Positions 60,322-64,000 of a stretch of DNA of 64,000 bases are shown piece after piece. The stretch is from CAVROT01 sp963722905 (lineage in GTDB: Bacteria > Pseudomonadota > Alphaproteobacteria > Rhodobacterales > Rhodobacteraceae): the NCBI GenBank assembly GCA_963722905.1, contig CAVROT010000004.1, positions 124,001-188,000 on the forward strand, read 5' to 3'. The position numbers and the translations under genes were made by a program. Every line of letters starts with the position of its first letter. Positions within the stretch are counted from its first letter, which is position 1. Below the pieces are notes generated by a model. That model did no database searches. It was not told the origin of the DNA and saw only the letters and a list, made by a program, of their open reading frames with translations.

Positions 60322-60618
60322 TCAACGGACCGGCGTGCCCCGCGTCACCTCGTTCGCGATGAGGTCCAGCATGGGGGCCAGGGGCGCCGGGGACGGCCGC
60401 GCGCCCGTGACCCAAAGGTAGAGGTCCTGGTCGTTTTCTTCCAGCACGGCTTCGTAGAGGTCCAGATCCGCCGCGCCGAAGCCGTCCAGCCGGGCCGCCG
60501 CGAATCGTCCAAGAATGAGGTCCATCTCCTTGGTGCCGCGTCGGTTCGACCGCATCCGCAGGCGCGCCAGCCGATTAGGGTCCGCCCCCGCGTCGGTCGT
60601 CCCACCCGCGCCGTTCAC
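60322..60618 (-). CDS. sdhE: FAD assembly factor SdhE (succinate dehydrogenase)
   Basis: 98 residues from GTG 60618, overlapping the HTH gene's stop as GTGA. The motif RLRMRSNRRGTKEMDLILGRF is the RGxxE-type signature of SdhE/SDHAF2, a small helical protein that helps insert covalent FAD into SdhA. The second half, YEAVLEENDQDLYLWVTG, is also conserved. sdh genes are not in this window. Confidence 0.92.
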   Translation of the reverse strand: MNGAGGTTDAGADPNRLARLRMRSNRRGTKEMDLILGRFAAARLDGFGAADLDLYEAVLEENDQDLYLWVTGARPSPAPLAPMLDLIANEVTRGTPVR

Positions 60619-61049
60619 CCCGCCGCCTCCCTGAGCGCGGCCTTCATCGCCTTTTCCAGATGTCCGATCCGGTCGGCGATCCGCACCACGTCGCCCTGGA
60701 GCTGGCGCATCTCGGTCAGAAGGTCCTCGGCACCGTCGGGCAGGTCGGCACGGGCATCGGGATAGGGCAGCCCCTCGCCCTCGCCCGTCATCAGCCACCG
60801 CAGCGACACGTTCAGCAGCCCCGACAGCAGATTGAGCCGCTTGGCCAGCGGTTCGCTCAGGTCGTTTTCCCAACGGTCCAGTGTCGCCGTGCGCACACCC
60901 AGCCGCCGGGCGAGGTCGGCCTGCGTCATCCCGACGGCGGCCCGCGCATCAGCCAGCCGGTCGCCGAAGGTCGCGGTGTCGTTGGAGTACCAGTCGTGGT
61001 CGGGCCGCTTGTCGGCGGTCTCCAGGGTGTCGGCGGTGTCGTCCTGCAT
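60615..61049 (-). CDS. XRE-type helix-turn-helix regulator
   Basis: 144 residues from ATG 61049. The Cro/C1 HTH is GDRLADARAAVGMTQADLARRLGVRTATLDRWENDLSEP (about residues 30-68), then a dimerisation or ligand region with a helical C-terminus LTEMRQLQGDVVRIADRIGHLEKAM. It is coupled to sdhE by a 4-base overlap, so the regulator may act with respiratory or FAD status. The target is unknown. Confidence 0.85.
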   Translation of the reverse strand: MQDDTADTLETADKRPDHDWYSNDTATFGDRLADARAAVGMTQADLARRLGVRTATLDRWENDLSEPLAKRLNLLSGLLNVSLRWLMTGEGEGLPYPDARADLPDGAEDLLTEMRQLQGDVVRIADRIGHLEKAMKAALREAAG

Positions 61050-61199
61050 AGGTCTGGCGCCCTTGCTGCCGGTCGCGGGGTTGATCGGGATCGCCACCCG
61101 ACCATAGAACGTGGCGCCGCGACTGGCCACAGCCTGCCGTGCGGCCGGACCGCGCCTTGTCCGAACCGACGGCGCACAGCAACGACAGGAACCCGCAAA

Positions 61200-62402
61200 A
61201 TGCCCCTCCTCTCGACCGCCCTCGACCGGGTCAAGCCGTCGCCGACCATCGCGGTCACCACGCGCGCGGCCGAGTTGCGCGCTGCCGGGGCAGACGTCAT
61301 CGGACTGGGCGCGGGCGAACCCGATTTCGATACGCCGGACCACATCCGCACCGCCGCCAAGGCCGCCATCGATGCCGGTCGCACGCGCTATACCGCCGTG
61401 GACGGCATCCCCGAGCTCAAGCGCGCCATCTGCGAGAAGTTCGCGCGCGACAACGGACTGGATTACACGCCCGCGCAGGTCAGCGTCGGCACGGGCGGCA
61501 AGCAGACGCTCTACAACGCCCTCGTGGCGACGCTGGATCCGGGCGACGAGGTGGTGATCCCGGCGCCCTACTGGGTCAGCTATCCCGACATGGTTCTGCT
61601 GGCCGGCGGCACACCCGTTGCGGTGTCCTGCAGCGCCGAGGCGGGGTTCCGCATGTCCCCTGAACAGCTGGAGGCGGCGATCACGCCGCGTACCAAATGG
61701 GTGATCCTCAATTCACCCTCGAATCCTACTGGCGCGGGATACCGGGCGCAGGCGCTGGCCGGTCTGGCCGAGGTGCTGCTGCGCCATCCGCATGTCCACG
61801 TGTTGACCGACGACATGTACGAGCATCTGACCTTCGGCGACTTCCGTTTCGCCACCATCGCCGCGGTGGAGCCCCGGCTGAAGGACCGCACGCTGACCTG
61901 CAACGGCGTGTCGAAGGCCTATGCGATGACGGGCTGGCGGATCGGCTATGCGGCCGGGCCCGAGCGGCTGATCGCCGCGATGCGCAAGATCCAGTCGCAG
62001 AGCACGTCGAACCCCTGCTCGGTCTCTCAATGGGCGGCGGTGACGGCGCTTGAGGGGCCGCAGGGCTTTTTGGCCGAATGGTGCACGGTCTTCCAGCGGC
62101 GCCGCGATCTGGTGGTGGCGGGGCTAAACGCCTCTTCCGGCATCGACTGCCCGGTGCCCGACGGCGCGTTCTACGTGTATCCGTCGATCGCCGGCTGTAT
62201 CGGGCGCAACAGCCCCGGCGGCTCGCCGATCACGGACGACACAGCCTTCGCCGCAGCCCTGCTGGACGAAACGGGCGTGGCCGTGGTGCCCGGCGCGGCC
62301 TTCGGCGGCAGCCCTAACTTTCGTGTCAGCTACGCCACCTCGGACGAGGTACTGGGCGATGCCTGCGGCCGGATCGAGGCGTTCTGCGCCGCCATGACAT
62401 GA
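61200..62402 (+). CDS. aspC: class I aminotransferase, aspartate-type
   Basis: 400 residues from ATG 61200 with AGGA. This is a PLP-dependent aspartate aminotransferase of the Ib subgroup common in alphaproteobacteria. The cofactor Lys is in CNGVSKAYAMTGWRIGYAAG. Other motifs are VIGLGAGEPDFDTPDHI, TRYTAVDGIPELKRAI and NSPSNPTGAGY. It transfers the amino group between aspartate and 2-oxoglutarate and may also use aromatic substrates; the substrate was not tested. A longer upstream frame belongs to another reading. Confidence 0.93.
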   Translation: MPLLSTALDRVKPSPTIAVTTRAAELRAAGADVIGLGAGEPDFDTPDHIRTAAKAAIDAGRTRYTAVDGIPELKRAICEKFARDNGLDYTPAQVSVGTGGKQTLYNALVATLDPGDEVVIPAPYWVSYPDMVLLAGGTPVAVSCSAEAGFRMSPEQLEAAITPRTKWVILNSPSNPTGAGYRAQALAGLAEVLLRHPHVHVLTDDMYEHLTFGDFRFATIAAVEPRLKDRTLTCNGVSKAYAMTGWRIGYAAGPERLIAAMRKIQSQSTSNPCSVSQWAAVTALEGPQGFLAEWCTVFQRRRDLVVAGLNASSGIDCPVPDGAFYVYPSIAGCIGRNSPGGSPITDDTAFAAALLDETGVAVVPGAAFGGSPNFRVSYATSDEVLGDACGRIEAFCAAMT

Positions 62403-62591
62403 TCCGAGCGGTTGCGAAGCAGCGTTCGTGGCAGTGCCCGGGTCGCAGTCGTCGGGGCGCGGCGTCTGCGGTGCCCCCGCGGAACATCGCCCGAATAGTC
62501 GGGAAGTCCCCTCGATACAACGTGATCAGAGGCAGGTGGTCGTCTTGCCCCGATATGCCAGTGCACCGTGGCCGCCCTCTCCCTGGCGCGA

Positions 62592-63410
62592 CTACCCGGG
62601 GTCCGGGACCGCGAAGGTGAGGCTGGCCCACAGCGTTTCCCACATGGTGTCGAGCGTCAGGGCTTCGCCCTCGGGCGCCCGGACGACGACGCTGTCGAGG
62701 AGATACTCCATGCCCGGTCGCACAGGCACGATGGCGATGCCCGCGTCGTCCGCCGTGACGGTCGAGACCTCGACAGCGCCGGCGGCGTCGCGCGCGAAGA
62801 CCTCCACCTGCGCGCCGGGCCGCGGCTCGCCCCGGTAGAGCACGCGGACCGGCAGCCCGCCCGTCACGTCGTCGGTATAGGGATTGGCCAGCGCCACGAT
62901 CTCGGTCGCGAGGCCACGGTCGGCATCGCCGCCGGCGCCGTTCCCCACCGCGACCAGCGCCTTGGCGTAGCGCGAGTAGGCCTCGGTCACGTCCGCACGC
63001 GGAAAGCCGCGGTCGTCATGTGCAGCGATGGCCCAGCCTGCCGCCTTGTGCTGCAGGAAATCGGTGAACTGTTCGTAGGTGTCCCACCTGAGCCGCGTGT
63101 CGGTCGAGGCGTATACGAGGGTTACGAGGCCCTCGGGCAGACTTTCCGCCCGCAGCGCGGGCCGGTCTCCGATGCGGCCTTCCACCGGCCCGCGCTTCCC
63201 GCCCGCGATCACGTCGGCCAGCCGGAACTTGGCCGGAATGTAGCTGTAGGCCGACCCGGAGAACTCCTCGCCGACGAGGATGTCGGCCACGACCGCATCG
63301 CCCGCCGGTACGGCGTAGGCCAGGGGGTCGATCCAGAACTCGTGGGCTTGCACACCCGCCGCAGACAGTGCGACCACCGCTCCCGACAGCGCGGACCGGA
63401 GGTACCTCAT
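62592..63410 (-). CDS. exported DUF4198-family protein
   Basis: 272 residues from ATG 63410. A signal peptide lies at 1-22 (LRSALSGAVVALSAAGVQAHE; HEFWIDP begins the mature part). DUF4198 is a beta-rich periplasmic family found near nickel or cobalt import genes. Family segments: AHEFWIDPLAYAVPAGD, GLPVRVLYRGEPRPGAQVEVFA (a beta-sandwich core), and IAIVPVRPGMEYLLDSVVVRAP. The divergent neighbour is a HupE/UreJ-like gene, so a metal role is plausible. Confidence 0.88.
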   Translation of the reverse strand: MRYLRSALSGAVVALSAAGVQAHEFWIDPLAYAVPAGDAVVADILVGEEFSGSAYSYIPAKFRLADVIAGGKRGPVEGRIGDRPALRAESLPEGLVTLVYASTDTRLRWDTYEQFTDFLQHKAAGWAIAAHDDRGFPRADVTEAYSRYAKALVAVGNGAGGDADRGLATEIVALANPYTDDVTGGLPVRVLYRGEPRPGAQVEVFARDAAGAVEVSTVTADDAGIAIVPVRPGMEYLLDSVVVRAPEGEALTLDTMWETLWASLTFAVPDPG

Positions 63411-63462
63411 GACGTCGTCCCACCCTCTATTCGCGTACAACAGCGCACTGCGGCGAAGGTCC

Positions 63463-64000
63463 GTGTCAACCCTCGGGCTTTCGTTAGTCGCGCTGATCGC
63501 GCTCATGTCATGGGTCGCCGCCGCAGCCGCACACGAGACGCAGCCGTCGTCGGCCGACGTGGTGATCGAGGACGGGCGAATCGCGATCGAGATGACCGCG
63601 GTGCTTGAGCCGCTCGTCGCCGGGGTCGACCTGGAGGGGCTGGAGGACACCAACGAGAGCGACCGTTCAGACGAGGTCGACCGCCTGCGGGCGCTGGAAC
63701 CGGAGGCGGTGGCCGAAGCGTTCCGTTCGTACTGGCCCGAGTTTCGCGACGGCATGACCGTCACGTCGGGAGACACGTTCGTGGCGCTGGAGCTGGACGC
63801 CGTCGACGTGGAGGCGGTGGGCGATACGGACCTCGCCCGCTTGTCGCGGCTGCGGATGTCGGGCGATCTGCCCGAGGGCGACGCCCCTGTGGTGATCGGC
63901 TGGCCGGCCGACTACGGCGACCTCGTCATCCGCCAGATGGGCGCCGGCTCCGACGGATATACCGCATACCTCACCCGCGGCGCCCTCTCCGATCCGATCC
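63463..64000 (+). CDS. HupE/UreJ-type protein, N-terminal part, 3' end cut by window
   Basis: Starts at GTG 63463 (AAGG six bases upstream) with signal VSTLGLSLVALIALMSWVAAAAAHE. 179 residues are visible. The acidic N-terminal domain HETQPSSADVVIEDGRIAIEM..TAVLEPLVAGVDLEG is found in front of HupE/UreJ-2 membrane domains, which lie off the right edge. Such proteins are thought to import nickel or cobalt. An ATG at 63409 is in frame, but would overlap the divergent DUF4198 start codon, so it was not used. Confidence 0.75.
   Translation, partial: MSTLGLSLVALIALMSWVAAAAAHETQPSSADVVIEDGRIAIEMTAVLEPLVAGVDLEGLEDTNESDRSDEVDRLRALEPEAVAEAFRSYWPEFRDGMTVTSGDTFVALELDAVDVEAVGDTDLARLSRLRMSGDLPEGDAPVVIGWPADYGDLVIRQMGAGSDGYTAYLTRGALSDPI

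Noticed and set aside
63409..63462. ATG start of the HupE/UreJ-like gene
   Set aside because: It would overlap the start codon of the divergent DUF4198 gene; the GTG at 63463 has an SD site and a cleaner signal peptide.
1..64000. tRNA, rRNA or CRISPR arrays anywhere
   Set aside because: No cloverleaf-like or array-like sequence was recognised in the intergenic regions read on both strands.

Overview
The window reads as chromosomal DNA of a marine-type Rhodobacteraceae (Roseobacter-group alphaproteobacterium). The evidence is high GC with dense, tightly coupled genes (many 4-bp ATGA/GTGA overlaps). Several gene sets are also typical of that family: a split flagellar cluster with motE and fliL, the phaRPCZ block, ornithine-lipid olsBA, ChpT of the CtrA phosphorelay, thyX, hsp20 with DUF1150, and an sdhE/HTH pair. 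No rRNA, tRNA or CRISPR array was found. Both ends cut genes (a LOG-family protein at base 1, a HupE/UreJ-type protein at base 64000).

Layout. 1-6714: LOG-family gene, then a lysine-pathway run (dapD, small membrane and unknown genes, dapE, GNAT, DUF2064 transferase) and rnr. 6865-19989: a divergent flagellar locus. Leftward run fliL, coiled-coil protein, motE, motA, a 688-aa AMIN-like/repeat protein, lytic transglycosylase, flhA, fliR, flhB, 134-aa protein. Rightward run fliF, fliH-like, fliN, fliP. A CtrA-type box lies between the two. 20080-20700: rpsD, whose promoter -35 lies over the stop of the upstream gene. 20866-25111: a compact leftward set of a SARP-like regulator, a PAP2/vanadium-haloperoxidase-fold protein with an Asn/Ala repeat, and a subtilisin-like protease. 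This set is the best candidate here for an undescribed system, and a three-half-site CtrA-like box and a strong hairpin lie upstream of it. 26022-27701: SH3 protein, DUF1150, Hsp20, DUF465. 27702-29967: an accessory scar with a complete IS256-family element (9-bp target duplication) beside a decayed IS3-type orfA.

30190-38954: chpT, DUF3553, olsB-olsA, ThiE-like, a 66-aa ORF coupled to a TrmJ-like methyltransferase, SulP transporter, mtnP, DsbA-like, LysE exporter. 39171-45739: a polyamine (gamma-glutamyl-putrescine type) catabolic run of amidotransferase, glutamine-synthetase-like ligase, FAD oxidase, a DegT-type aminotransferase and a class III aminotransferase. 45759-50524: PHA block phaR, phaP, phaC, phaZ with two matching CTGC-N3-GCAG PhaR-type operators. 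51567-53558: thrS. 53749-56392: a four-gene bufferin-type operon (four-Cys precursor, DUF692 enzyme, DUF2063 partner, DoxX). 56442-64000: DUF2177, ArsC/Spx-like, thyX, glyoxalase, DUF1194, MarR/LdtR-like regulator, sdhE, HTH regulator, aspC, DUF4198 and a divergent HupE/UreJ-like gene.

Coordinates of starts were chosen from Shine-Dalgarno (SD) sites, overlaps and family length; uncertain ones are flagged. Functions rest on sequence motifs read by eye, without database searches.
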